From Cuniculiplasma sp052315315 (lineage in GTDB: Archaea > Thermoplasmatota > Thermoplasmata > Thermoplasmatales > Thermoplasmataceae), in the NCBI GenBank assembly GCA_052315315.1, contig JBLSDE010000015.1:1-39864 (forward strand): a stretch of 39,864 bases of DNA, read 5' to 3'. Below, in pieces: positions 1-8,336 of the stretch (the stretch's first letter is position 1; every line of letters starts with the position of its first letter). A program made the translations under genes and the position numbers. The notes under the pieces were generated by a model. The model was not told the origin of the DNA. It saw nothing but the letters and a program-made list of their open reading frames with translations, and did no database searches.

Positions 1-129
1 ACGATAAAAGGAATCTATGGATTAATTGAGCGAAAAGTTACAAAGTTCGGATCAGGGGCAAAGGTAGATTGTCCCAAGGAGTTCCTTGACAGGAAGGTTT
101 ATCTAATAATAACTAGGGACAAGGAATAG
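1..129 (+). CDS. DUF2080-type transposon-associated protein, C-terminal fragment
   Basis: An open frame runs in from the left edge and ends at TAG 127-129, giving 42 residues. The sequence IERKVTKFGSGAKVDCPKEF followed by a short strand-rich tail (KVYLIIT) has the pattern of the small archaeal DUF2080 'transposon-encoded' proteins (RKVTKFGNGA, then VPKEW/F, then KVYVI). These proteins are typically encoded beside insertion-sequence transposases, and their function is not known. The N-terminus lies outside the window, so neither the start nor its transposase partner can be seen. Confidence 0.7.
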   Translation, partial: TIKGIYGLIERKVTKFGSGAKVDCPKEFLDRKVYLIITRDKE

Positions 130-190
130 TGTCCCACACTCAAAATTGGGAAAAACTATATAATAATGCAAATGATCAGACCAAGATACT

Positions 191-772
191 ATGAATCCAA
201 AAACACTTAAGAATTTTATATATAAGGTAGATCCGGTTACGAAGAAGAAATATGTCTATTTCCCTGCCGTGATTGCTGTAATCGTAGTGGTTGTAATGAT
301 AAGTAGTCTTTCAGCCGCTGCGGTGCTGAATGTTGCAACAGTGAAATCCTCTCAGAGTGCCTATGAAATTAACACCTCAGGAAATACGGATTTCACAAAT
401 GCCCCTGCTATTAACGCCAGCAATGTTCCGTCAACGGAATCAGGACTGATCTACAAAGAGAGCTCAACTTCAACTGGTACGCAGATAGCAGTTTTGGCCG
501 GCCCAGCAAGTAAAGGCGTAACTGTCACCACTGGAGATTTTGCGGAAAGATTGAATTTCACCAGTATTTCTGCTCCAAATTTGGGGCAAGTGAACTTTAC
601 AGTTTATGACAGTTATACATCCACTTCAGGAACTACACTGAACGGCGAATTTAACGCGACTGTAGACATTACATCATCTACAAACACCCTTATGGTGTAT
701 ATTTACATTGACTTTGGAACAACAATCCCTGTGAATGTAAATTACATATCTGTAATAGTAGATGGAGCCTAA
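191..772 (+). CDS. Secreted or membrane-anchored protein of unknown function
   Basis: A 193-residue protein with a basic N-terminus (about 1-26, rich in Lys) and one strongly hydrophobic segment (about 27-46), followed by an extracellular-looking region. That region is rich in Ser, Thr, Asn and beta-branched residues and has no cysteine, as expected for a beta-sandwich surface protein. The membrane segment may be a signal peptide or an N-terminal anchor; there is no clear class III pilin cleavage site. A TATA-like element around 155-164 lies about 25-30 bp before the ATG, consistent with a leaderless transcript. I do not recognise the family. A pilin-like or surface-layer-associated role is only a guess. 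Confidence 0.72.
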   Translation: MNPKTLKNFIYKVDPVTKKKYVYFPAVIAVIVVVVMISSLSAAAVLNVATVKSSQSAYEINTSGNTDFTNAPAINASNVPSTESGLIYKESSTSTGTQIAVLAGPASKGVTVTTGDFAERLNFTSISAPNLGQVNFTVYDSYTSTSGTTLNGEFNATVDITSSTNTLMVYIYIDFGTTIPVNVNYISVIVDGA

Positions 773-792
773 TAAAATAAGTTACTATTTTA

Positions 793-1542
793 TTATCTTT
801 TAAATTCAGAATTAAGGAAATTAGAAAAATATAATTCTATTTCAAATTGAGATTTCTCATTTAAAATTGAAATTATTGCATCCCCTCCATCTTTTTTAAT
901 TGCCATATTTTTGAATACTATCTTCTTGATCTTTTTTTCCTGCACTTCAGCGTAGAATTCAGAGTTTCCAGACTTTCCTATGGCTACGAAGCTTGGGATT
1001 TCTTCCATTTTATCTGTAATATATGATACAGAATCCATTGGCTCCTTTTTTACCTTCTCAAACAGAAACCTCTCATCTGAATTCATCTTATTTGATATTT
1101 TCTCGATCTCCCTAATAAAGGGCTCAAGATGCTTTTTTACCATATGTTCTGGGTTTAATGATGCTGTGCTTTTGGTAACAACCTGCCATAATTCACTTTC
1201 AGACATCACGTCCCATTTGATTTTAATCCTTGAACTGTGTTCAACCCTTGAAATCTCCATATCAATATTCATTTCAAAGTGCTCGCCAAAGTTAATTGAC
1301 TTCAATTTATATCTTACAATATTGAATTCCTTCTCAGGGCCTTCGAGAGTGCCATAATATGAAATATTCTTAGCTTCGTCGGTGTAAGGGAGTATGGCGA
1401 CTTCAAAACTATTTTTCCCTGTGTTCCTGATAACAGACAGATGAACTATTGAGGAAAAGAACAACTCAGGATTTCCAAAAAAATCCATTAGAACTGGAAC
1501 CGGAAAGTATGATTCTAAAACGAACTCTTTGGAAATATTCAC
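793..1542 (-). CDS. Hypothetical protein, possible START/SRPBCC-like fold
   Basis: A 249-residue soluble protein with a GTG start; a TATA-like TTTATAA on the minus strand at about 1563-1570 fits a leaderless transcript. The N-terminal 150 residues alternate strands and short helices ending in a long amphipathic helix (HMVKKHLEPFIREIEKI), the order seen in START/SRPBCC ligand-binding proteins. The C-terminal third is a separate alpha/beta stretch. No catalytic motif or membrane segment is visible. It stands alone, convergent with the secreted protein upstream. The fold assignment is an impression from the strand/helix pattern; no function can be given. Confidence 0.6.
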   Translation of the reverse strand: MNISKEFVLESYFPVPVLMDFFGNPELFFSSIVHLSVIRNTGKNSFEVAILPYTDEAKNISYYGTLEGPEKEFNIVRYKLKSINFGEHFEMNIDMEISRVEHSSRIKIKWDVMSESELWQVVTKSTASLNPEHMVKKHLEPFIREIEKISNKMNSDERFLFEKVKKEPMDSVSYITDKMEEIPSFVAIGKSGNSEFYAEVQEKKIKKIVFKNMAIKKDGGDAIISILNEKSQFEIELYFSNFLNSEFKR

Positions 1543-1684
1543 AGATTCAAATATTCAGTGTGCTTATAAATCTTTTTCCTGCAATTAATATTGGGAAAAA
1601 AATACGACGCTTAAAATTATGTTAGATTGAGAAAAAATGAGAATAAACAATGCTTAAAGATCATTATGAAAAGAATTGAATGAA

Positions 1685-2230
1685 TCACTCCTGCATGATC
1701 ATTTCCACATGGCCAGTGAATTTAATTTTGCTTCCTACCATGACCTTTCCAGCTTCTATCACTACATTCCAGGTTAATCCAAAATCCTCTCTTTTTATCT
1801 CTCCTTCCACAGTTATTCCAGCCCTTGTTTTACCATATGGGTCCTTGATTATTCCTTCAACGTAGGATGTTAGTTCGATTTCCTTCGTAACGTTTTTTAT
1901 TGTCAGATCACCTTTTATTATGTGTTTCTCTGCATCAACCTTCTTTATGGACTTACTCTTGAATCTGATCTCTGGAAACTTTGCAACGTCGAAGAAATCT
2001 GGTGATCTCAGATGGTTATCCCTGTCGTTCTCCCTTGTGTTTACGGAACCTGCATCTATAATAACTTCAAAGGATGCTTTTTCAGGGTCCGTATGAGAAC
2101 CGTATGCAGTTACCGTAAATTTTTGGAAATTACCCTTTACAGTTGATATCATCATATGACGGGCGCTAAACTCAATTTCAGAGTGTGCTGGATCGCTGAT
2201 CCACTTTATCTCTTTACTTTCTGTTTCCAT
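1685..2230 (-). CDS. YceI-family lipid-binding-like protein
   Basis: A 181-residue protein matching the YceI family over its whole length. It shows the opening 'DPAHSEIEFSARHMMIS..KG.F' pattern, the central 'RSPDFFDVAKFPEIRFKS' block, 'GDLTIKNVTKEIEL' and the closing 'REDFGLTWN' motif. YceI proteins are lipocalin-like beta-barrels that bind isoprenoid-type lipids in bacteria. There is no signal peptide here, so this copy is probably cytoplasmic, as is usual in Thermoplasmatales. It is divergent from an HxlR regulator across a 58-bp spacer, suggesting it is that regulator's target. The physiological ligand is unknown. Confidence 0.9.
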   Translation of the reverse strand: METESKEIKWISDPAHSEIEFSARHMMISTVKGNFQKFTVTAYGSHTDPEKASFEVIIDAGSVNTRENDRDNHLRSPDFFDVAKFPEIRFKSKSIKKVDAEKHIIKGDLTIKNVTKEIELTSYVEGIIKDPYGKTRAGITVEGEIKREDFGLTWNVVIEAGKVMVGSKIKFTGHVEMIMQE

Positions 2231-2290
2231 AAGTAGGTATCATAATTACATTAATATACCATTTGTTACTTATATTAAAGTAGATATCAT
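2231..2290. promoter_or_regulatory. Shared yceI/hxlR promoter with repeated operator-like sequence
   Basis: The spacer between the divergent YceI and HxlR genes carries a near-perfect direct repeat, AAGTAGGTATCAT (2231-2243) and AAGTAGATATCAT (2278-2290), one copy abutting each start codon. An inverted TACTT (2267-2271) pairs with AAGTA (2278-2282). A TTAATATA element (2251-2258) is TATA-like on both strands and lies at a workable distance from both genes. The layout suggests that HxlR binds both copies and controls both genes. Confidence 0.55.
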
Positions 2291-2636
2291 GGCGGATAGC
2301 AAAATTTCCGGAGATGCACTTTGTCCGGTTATTGAAACTCTAAAGATAATAGGGGGTAAATGGGAGCTTAGTGTAATTAAAAGTCTTCTGGAAGGTCCCA
2401 AACGTTTCAATGAATTACTGAGATCATGTTATGGCATCAGTTCAAGGACACTTTCCAGAATATTGAAAAATCTTACGGATAATGGAATAATAAAAAGAGA
2501 TGTCATCTCAATCAGTCCAATAACGATAGTATATATTCTAACACCCATGGGCAAGGAGATGAAACCTGTTATTGAATCAATAAGGGAATGGGGAAATAAG
2601 TATGCCCTCAAGACCCCCATCATACCAAAGGATTGA
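2289..2636 (+). CDS. HxlR-family winged-helix transcriptional regulator
   Basis: A 115-residue protein with the HxlR signature: a cysteine near the N-terminus (Cys12, in ALCPV), then IGGKWELSVIKSLLEGPKRF, FNELLRSCYGISSRTLSRIL and LTDNGIIKRD. These form the winged helix-turn-helix that binds DNA as a dimer. In several bacterial HxlR proteins (for example HypR) the N-terminal cysteine senses oxidants or electrophiles; here Cys12 is in that position and a second cysteine lies at about residue 42. The gene is divergent from yceI and its own start codon overlaps one operator-like repeat, so autoregulation is likely. Target and signal are inferred. Confidence 0.92.
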   Translation: MADSKISGDALCPVIETLKIIGGKWELSVIKSLLEGPKRFNELLRSCYGISSRTLSRILKNLTDNGIIKRDVISISPITIVYILTPMGKEMKPVIESIREWGNKYALKTPIIPKD

Positions 2637-2700
2637 CCTTGTGAATTCTTTTTCCCGATTTAAGATATAAGATTTTTGTAATTCAAATACCATTTATACA

Positions 2701-3492
2701 ATGAGGATATATCCGGAATGGTGGTTACTTGGAACAACGCTTGAGGTTGTGGACCTCGATTTCAGATATGAAAATGGATACAAAGTTTTTCAGGATATTA
2801 ACCTCAAGGCAGAGAAGGGCAAGTTTATAGCCATTGTTGGACCTTCTGGTGTTGGTAAATCTACACTGTTAAGGTTGCTTGGCGCATTCCTGAAGCCTGA
2901 GAAGGGATCGGTTCTTCTACATGGAAGACCTGTATTGAGACCGACGCCGCTCATATCCATGGTTCATCAGTCCATAGTGACATTCCCCTGGATGACAGCA
3001 GAGGAAAATGTTGCCCTTTCTGTGAGAACGAAGAACCTTCCAAAGGAAAAGATAAAGGAGATTTCATCTCATGCTCTTGAAATGGTGGGTTTACAGGGTT
3101 TCAACGATCTTTATCCCAAGGAGATGAGCGGTGGGATGAGACAGAGGGTTGCTGTGGCAAGATCCCTGGCTGCAGATCCAAAAATATTGCTTATGGATGA
3201 GCCTTTTGCCCATCTTGATGAACTTACAGCAGAAGGTCTCAGGCAGGATATATACAATATTCTCTTTAATGAAGATAGCCCTCTTGAGACGGTTATAATG
3301 GTATCTCATAACCTCACGGAGGTTATTGAACTATCCGATACAGTGTTCATACTCAACGGAAATCCAGCAACGATTGTTGCGAAGGTTGATATTGATATAC
3401 CTCGGCCCAGAAGTCCAAGGGATCCTAGTTTCGATCAGATGCTTGATAAGCTGTACTCATACCTTACCAGGAAAGGGGTGAAGAATCAGTGA
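2701..3492 (+). CDS. ABC transporter ATPase, nitrate/sulfonate/taurine type
   Basis: A 263-residue nucleotide-binding subunit with Walker A (VGPSGVGKSTLL), a Q-loop region (MVHQS), the signature MSGGMRQRVAVARSLAADP, Walker B (ILLMDEPFAHLD) and the switch histidine (VSHNL). The C-terminus carries the 'RPRSPRDP..F..ML..LYSYL' segment characteristic of NrtD/SsuB/TauB ATPases and stops just after it. In many family members an additional AAA-associated domain follows at this point; here that domain is a separate convergent gene at 5166-5633. The permease gene overlaps the stop codon. No substrate-binding protein is encoded nearby, so the substrate cannot be named. A downstream GTG at 2749 is an alternative start. 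Confidence 0.93.
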   Translation: MRIYPEWWLLGTTLEVVDLDFRYENGYKVFQDINLKAEKGKFIAIVGPSGVGKSTLLRLLGAFLKPEKGSVLLHGRPVLRPTPLISMVHQSIVTFPWMTAEENVALSVRTKNLPKEKIKEISSHALEMVGLQGFNDLYPKEMSGGMRQRVAVARSLAADPKILLMDEPFAHLDELTAEGLRQDIYNILFNEDSPLETVIMVSHNLTEVIELSDTVFILNGNPATIVAKVDIDIPRPRSPRDPSFDQMLDKLYSYLTRKGVKNQ

Positions 3493-5165
3493 TGCCTGGA
3501 GTGGAATTTATAGTTAATTCTAACTCCATAGGCACAGTTAACGGGATTCCACTTCTTACAATAACACTGGCAGTCCTGGCAACCAGTATAAGGGTGCTTG
3601 GACTCATTCTCCTTTCAATAATTTCAGGATGGCTGCTTGCCTACGGGGCCATTAAAAGTAAGATTTTCGAAAACATATTCATATCCCTTATTGAGATCTT
3701 TGAAAGCGTACCTGTTATCACATTCTTTCCTGTTGTCCTCATAATATTTGTAGACAGGATAGGTGGTCAGCTTGGTGTGGAGTTAGCGGCAGATTTTCTT
3801 GTATTCACAGCGGTTGTGTGGAATATCTGGATGGGAGAATATCAGGCTTTTAAAACGGTACCAAGCGAAATGGTTGAGGTTGCCAGTAACTACAATTACG
3901 GTTTTCTGGATAAAATGGGAATGATTTACATACCCTATTCAATTCCAAGAATTGCAGCTAACCTTTTTCCAAGTGTATCTGACGGTTTTTTTTATATAAC
4001 AGTAAGCGAGGTTTTTTCCATCGGGCTGACAAGCTATGCCACCTTTGGAATAGGCACTGAAATATCTTCACTCCTTGCACAGTCCAATTACTATGGAATA
4101 CTCACCGCATTTATAATAATGGGAATTGTAATTGTTATGATAATTCTCGCCCTGCGTTACCTGAGCGAAAGAGCAGTGGCAAAGTATACTGTTGATACAG
4201 ATATGCCCATAATGAGGAGGGGGAAACCAAGAATAAGACAGACCACCAGACTTTCCGCTGTGGCATCACTTAACACCCTTGGAAAACTGGCAAAGTATAA
4301 CAGAGAAAGAAGACCTCAAAGAGATCCTGAGGAATTATTCTCCACTACACCCAAAAAAGGGAGAGGAAATTTAATTGCAGGCATAGTAGCGCTGATAATT
4401 TTCATCTATATAGTTTATTCTGCCATTGAACTTATAATGAGTGTAAGCATAAAAGAATGGGATTATCTCTTCTCCAAAACTCCCTCTCTCCTGTATGGTC
4501 TTATGCTTGACTACCTCAGAGTCATCACAATAACCCTTGTTTCATTATTCCTTGCACTCACTGTTGGATACTATTTTGCTACGAGGAAGAGAGTTGAGAA
4601 GATAGGTATTCCCATCATACAGACAATAAGTGCATATCCTGTTCCCGCATACTTCCCTTTTCTATTTCTTGGAATTTATCCCTTTGTTGCTTCCATATTT
4701 GGATCCTACACTGAGGAGGCGCTTGTCCTCTTTCTTGGTTTTCTTTCCACATTCTACTACGTTTTCTATGGATTCTGGATGGGGGTAAAGGCAATGCCCT
4801 CTGAATATAATGAAATAATGAGAAATCTTGATCTGGGATTTTTCAGAAAGATGAGGTATGTCGTAATACCATCCACTTTTCCCTACCTGATCTCAGGAAT
4901 AACATCAACGGTAAACAGCGCATGGGGTGGGCTTGAGATAGGCGAATACTGGCCAAACATAGCGGGAAACCGAACACTTCAGGTACACCAAGGATTGATG
5001 AAAACAATAGATATTTCCACTGCAAACGGGAACATAGCTCTGGCCGCGTGGGGTTCATTTATTTTTGCAATAATCGTGGCGGTTTACTCCATATTATTTA
5101 CGAGGAAAATGATGGATCTTGCCAAGAGAAAATACGTGGCAGAAGAGGGAATATACAGCGTGTGA
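3492..5165 (+). CDS. ABC transporter permease, two fused permease domains
   Basis: About 557 residues, twice the usual length, with two binding-protein-dependent permease domains in tandem. Each half has its own cytoplasmic EAA-like coupling loop: 'MVEVASNYNYGFLDKMG' followed by 'IPYSIPRI', and 'YNEIMRNLDLGFFRKM' followed by 'VIPSTFPYLISG'. A basic linker of about 60 residues joins the halves, so one polypeptide replaces the usual permease dimer. TGATG couples it to the ATPase gene; GTG at 3489 is also possible, but ATG 3492 has the better-placed AGGGGTG ribosome binding site. The second domain contains a 'WGGLEIGEYWP' stretch that is unusual for the family. Substrate is unknown; nitrate/taurine-type anions or small organics are typical. 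Confidence 0.9.
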   Translation: MPGVEFIVNSNSIGTVNGIPLLTITLAVLATSIRVLGLILLSIISGWLLAYGAIKSKIFENIFISLIEIFESVPVITFFPVVLIIFVDRIGGQLGVELAADFLVFTAVVWNIWMGEYQAFKTVPSEMVEVASNYNYGFLDKMGMIYIPYSIPRIAANLFPSVSDGFFYITVSEVFSIGLTSYATFGIGTEISSLLAQSNYYGILTAFIIMGIVIVMIILALRYLSERAVAKYTVDTDMPIMRRGKPRIRQTTRLSAVASLNTLGKLAKYNRERRPQRDPEELFSTTPKKGRGNLIAGIVALIIFIYIVYSAIELIMSVSIKEWDYLFSKTPSLLYGLMLDYLRVITITLVSLFLALTVGYYFATRKRVEKIGIPIIQTISAYPVPAYFPFLFLGIYPFVASIFGSYTEEALVLFLGFLSTFYYVFYGFWMGVKAMPSEYNEIMRNLDLGFFRKMRYVVIPSTFPYLISGITSTVNSAWGGLEIGEYWPNIAGNRTLQVHQGLMKTIDISTANGNIALAAWGSFIFAIIVAVYSILFTRKMMDLAKRKYVAEEGIYSV

Positions 5166-5633
5166 TCAGAGAGAGGCTATGAAGCCATCCTCTGTTTTCT
5201 TAATTATTCCTGAATATACTCCCCATTCAATCAGGGTAACTTCGAGATTGTGATATCCAGTTGGGCTATTATATTTCTGAATCCCCTCCTTTGCCAGTTC
5301 TTCCATTATTCCTTCCAGATCAAATTCCTTAAGTTTTAAGGCTGTTGCAATCGGTTCCATGTTTATTATGGACCCCTTTAGAATCTCCTTTCTGTTTCTT
5401 GGACTTGATGATATGAACGTCTTCCCCTTTTCAGTGATCCATATGTCACCCTGATCTGTCTCTATAAGTCCAATATTGGAGGCAGTGTAAATAATTGGCA
5501 TCAGGTCATCTATATCAACTTCCATTTCTTTTTCCAGTTCATAAATATCCGTCTTTTCCTTGAAAATGTGGTGAAGGACATACAATAGTCCAACTAAATC
5601 AGCAATTCTGGCATCTGGATCAATGACTTCCAT
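5166..5633 (-). CDS. Stand-alone AAA-associated domain (ABC ATPase C-terminal domain family)
   Basis: A 155-residue protein that matches the 'C-terminal AAA-associated domain' (Pfam AAA_assoc_C) found at the end of nitrate/sulfonate-type ABC ATPases. Visible are 'ADLVGLLYVLHHI', 'DIYELEKEMEVDIDDLMPIIYTA', 'GDIWITEKGKTFI', 'RKEILKGSI..MEPIATAL' and 'LIEWGVYSGI'. The predicted winged-helix-like fold probably regulates transport. It is convergent with the permease gene, with stop codons almost touching, and the nearby ATPase lacks this domain. It may therefore act in trans on the transporter. The partner assignment is inference; the domain identity is fairly firm. Confidence 0.82.
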   Translation of the reverse strand: MEVIDPDARIADLVGLLYVLHHIFKEKTDIYELEKEMEVDIDDLMPIIYTASNIGLIETDQGDIWITEKGKTFISSSPRNRKEILKGSIINMEPIATALKLKEFDLEGIMEELAKEGIQKYNSPTGYHNLEVTLIEWGVYSGIIKKTEDGFIASL

Positions 5634-5715
5634 CTTGACAATATATATTTGGCAGCTATTAAATGGTTATTGTGCAGAAATTCTTTTCACAGATAAGCAA
5701 AGTCTCCTGAACATA

Positions 5716-6078
5716 TCATTCCCCCTTGCATTGATTCAAGAAGTTTTCATAATCTTCCAAAATCTCCTTGATAACAACCGCATTATTATGCTCCCTGTCA
5801 CGAGCCGAATACAGCAGGGTTATGTTTTCATCCTTTCTCAGCTTTTCAAGATCACCTGATTTGCAGAGTTCCTTCCTGTACTCTTCTCTGAATTTCTCCC
5901 ACTTCTCTAAGTCATGGGAGAACCACTTCCTTAAATCTGTTGAAGGCGCAATGCCTTTCATCCACTGGTCAATATTTCCTTTCTCTTTGGAAATTCCTCT
6001 GGGCCATATCCGGTCTACAAGGATTCGCTTTCCATCCTCTATGCTATAATCATCATAGATTCGCTTTATCCTGATCAT
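5716..6078 (-). CDS. DUF488 (YeaO-like) family protein
   Basis: A 120-residue protein with the hallmark DUF488 motifs: 'RILVDRIWPRGISKEK', 'WMKGIAPSTDLRKWFSHD', 'WEKFREEYRKEL' and 'ITLLYSARDREHNNAVVIKE'. The family is widespread and uncharacterised, often beside stress or metal-homeostasis genes. The length is normal and the gene looks intact. It is divergent from the next gene, with separate TATA-like elements in the spacer. No biochemical role should be assumed. Confidence 0.9.
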   Translation of the reverse strand: MIRIKRIYDDYSIEDGKRILVDRIWPRGISKEKGNIDQWMKGIAPSTDLRKWFSHDLEKWEKFREEYRKELCKSGDLEKLRKDENITLLYSARDREHNNAVVIKEILEDYENFLNQCKGE

Positions 6079-6171
6079 GAGACATCAAGGAGTTATAGAT
6101 AAATTTACAATATTAAATCTCTTTAAAGAACAACGCTAAATTTATAATCAACATATGTGATTTGGAAAAGG

Positions 6172-7062
6172 ATGTTGATTAAAAACTTCTACCCAAAAAA
6201 TTATTTTATGATTAAATTTCAGGTGCCAATCAACAGTAGCCTATTCACTCTTTCTAAGGATTTGTCATTAAAGGGAATGTGCTTCATTGAAGATAACAGG
6301 ATAACAAGTGTTATTAAAAAGGAAACGGAAGAGAAGAGAGACTTTCTTATGTTTCTCTCCAAAACAAAAATAAAGGAGACTCCGGATTACTATTACTGCT
6401 CCATTTATGAAAATACCAATCTGTCTGAATTTTCCAGAATATTGGAATCCCCTTCCTTTATTACAGACTATATTTATTTTTGCAACGGATACATTAATTT
6501 CAGAATCTCCTATCACAGAAAATACAATAATCTTGTCTCTGAAATAATGCCCGATCTGGTACAAAATGGAATAGATATTGAATATGTGGGAGTTTACAGA
6601 AACCTAAGGGATGATTTAAATAATATCTCAAAAGAGGTTAGTTTGAAATCTATTATATTCAAAACAACTGTTCCTGAATACTATTTGAAAAATGATAAGA
6701 GTGCACAGATTAAATGGTCAAGGATAGTAAGAGGATTTTTCTCCCAAAATTTAGATTCAGTATATTTTATTGATGATATCAATGAACCTCCTGATATATT
6801 TGTGCCCATAGACAGAGAAGCAAACATATATCAGGCAAGGACTGAAAATCCTCTGCTCTTAAAGGAGGAAGAGGTGATTGAAGAGGAAGGCATGAAACCA
6901 GTTGCAGCAATGAATTACTTTGATGGAAATGTTCTTTGGATTCAATATATACTAATGAAAAGGGATGTTTCAAGGTTTATTTCCAAATATGGTGAAGCTC
7001 TGAGTGAATTTCCAGAGTGGAACGGATACATTTATGAAATAGAGAATCTTGAAGATTTCTAA
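6172..7062 (+). CDS. Unknown protein coupled to cbiA
   Basis: A 296-residue protein I do not recognise. It is charged and alternates short strands with helices, has no obvious transmembrane segment and no P-loop, helix-turn-helix or metal motif. An acidic stretch (KEEEVIEEEG) sits at about two-thirds of the length. A TATA-like TTTATA at 6141-6146 points to ATG 6172 as a leaderless start; an upstream GTG at 6157 would fall before the expected transcript start. Its stop overlaps the cbiA start (TAATG at 7060-7064), so the two proteins are probably made together and may cooperate. Composition matches the neighbours, so recent transfer is not indicated. Confidence 0.7.
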   Translation: MLIKNFYPKNYFMIKFQVPINSSLFTLSKDLSLKGMCFIEDNRITSVIKKETEEKRDFLMFLSKTKIKETPDYYYCSIYENTNLSEFSRILESPSFITDYIYFCNGYINFRISYHRKYNNLVSEIMPDLVQNGIDIEYVGVYRNLRDDLNNISKEVSLKSIIFKTTVPEYYLKNDKSAQIKWSRIVRGFFSQNLDSVYFIDDINEPPDIFVPIDREANIYQARTENPLLLKEEEVIEEEGMKPVAAMNYFDGNVLWIQYILMKRDVSRFISKYGEALSEFPEWNGYIYEIENLEDF

Positions 7063-8336
7063 TGAGATCTATTGGCATAACCGCTATGAGCACGGGTTCA
7101 GGGAAAACCTCGGTTACGTCTGCACTGCTTTATTCCCTGAATATGCCAGTTCAGGTAAAGGTAGGTCCAGATTTTATAGATCCTCTTGTTTTGAAAGGTA
7201 TTACAGGAAGAAAGGGCTATAACATAGATAGGTGGATACAGGGAAAAAATTATTTGGATATACCAAAACTTGCATCGCAGAATAATGATTATGCAGTCTA
7301 TGAAGGTGTGATGGGTTTTTATGACAGCGGACTTGGAAGGCATTATTCAACAAAGGCGTACTTTGAGAAACTTAATGTTCCCTATGTGCTGGTTGTGGAC
7401 GTCTTAAAGTATGGGGAGTCAATATATTATAATACGGTGGGATTTAAAGGAAAATCAATGCTTGGAGTAATACTGAACAGATACTCCACAGAACGACACC
7501 TGGAGCTCGTTGAAAAACCATTTAAAGAACATGGTGTGAGGGTGCTTGGAAGCATTCCCTTTAGGGAAGACCTGGAGATGAAAGAAAGACACCTTGGAAT
7601 AAACGTAGAAGATGGGCAGAAAAAGGCACTCCACATAGGGAAAGAAATAAGCAGATATCTGGATACTGACTTTGTTGAGGATCTTGAGGATAGGGAGTAT
7701 GAGGGAGTATTTCAGGAAGATGAAAGGAAGAGCGAAATGAAAATAGCAATTGCCATGGATAATGCCTTCAATTTCTATTACAGAAATTCTCTAGATTATC
7801 TTGAAAGAAATTTTAATGTGGAATATTTTTCTCCCATCCATAATGAAGTCCCGAAGGATCCAGATTTTGTATACATAGGAGGGGGATATCCCGAACTACA
7901 CGGAGAGGAACTTGAGAATGCTACCGACACTGTTGAATTCCTACGAGAATTTAATAGAAATGGAGGAAGAATCTATTCAGAATGTGGAGGCACTATGTAT
8001 CTTCTCGAAACTCTTGAAACAGGAGATAAGAGATATAGAATGGCGGGTGTTTTCAGCGGCAAATCCCATATGGAGAAGCGCCCAATACTATCATACACTG
8101 AGTTAAATGCAGAAGTAAAAAATCCCCTATTTCCGGTTAATTACAGGATCAGAGGACACGAGTTTCATTACAGTAGAATTGAGACAAAAGAGAATATGGC
8201 TTTTTCTATGAAAAAGGGACAGGGTATAGATGGAAGAGATGGAATTTTAAAGAGAAATTCCATAGGAATGTACACTCACATTGATATGATGAGATATGGA
8301 AAAAGGATATTTGAAAAATTAAGAGACAGGAGTTAA
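7062..8336 (+). CDS. cbiA: Cobyrinate a,c-diamide synthase family protein
   Basis: A 424-residue CbiA-type amidoligase. The N-terminal part (about 1-190) is a dethiobiotin-synthetase-like ATPase with P-loop STGSGKTSVTSALL, 'VKVGPDFIDP' and 'YAVYEGVMGFYDS'. The C-terminal part is a class I glutamine amidotransferase (GATase1_3) with 'YIGGGYPELH', nucleophile Cys in 'SECGGTMYL' and the His of 'GHEFHYS'. It converts the a and c acetate side chains of a corrinoid (or Ni-sirohydrochlorin in the related CfbB) into amides using glutamine and ATP. The length is slightly below the usual 440-460. No other corrin biosynthesis gene is adjacent; only a cobalamin adenosyltransferase appears 7 kb away. It could serve salvage of incomplete corrinoids. 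Confidence 0.88.
   Translation: MRSIGITAMSTGSGKTSVTSALLYSLNMPVQVKVGPDFIDPLVLKGITGRKGYNIDRWIQGKNYLDIPKLASQNNDYAVYEGVMGFYDSGLGRHYSTKAYFEKLNVPYVLVVDVLKYGESIYYNTVGFKGKSMLGVILNRYSTERHLELVEKPFKEHGVRVLGSIPFREDLEMKERHLGINVEDGQKKALHIGKEISRYLDTDFVEDLEDREYEGVFQEDERKSEMKIAIAMDNAFNFYYRNSLDYLERNFNVEYFSPIHNEVPKDPDFVYIGGGYPELHGEELENATDTVEFLREFNRNGGRIYSECGGTMYLLETLETGDKRYRMAGVFSGKSHMEKRPILSYTELNAEVKNPLFPVNYRIRGHEFHYSRIETKENMAFSMKKGQGIDGRDGILKRNSIGMYTHIDMMRYGKRIFEKLRDRS

Noticed and set aside
980..1357. 125-codon open frame on the plus strand
   Set aside because: It lies wholly within the START-like gene on the other strand and its composition (Ser/Ile/Phe-rich) is that of an antisense shadow.
5623..5859. 78-codon plus-strand frame between the AAA-associated and DUF488 genes
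   Set aside because: It overlaps DUF488 on the other strand and shows no family pattern.
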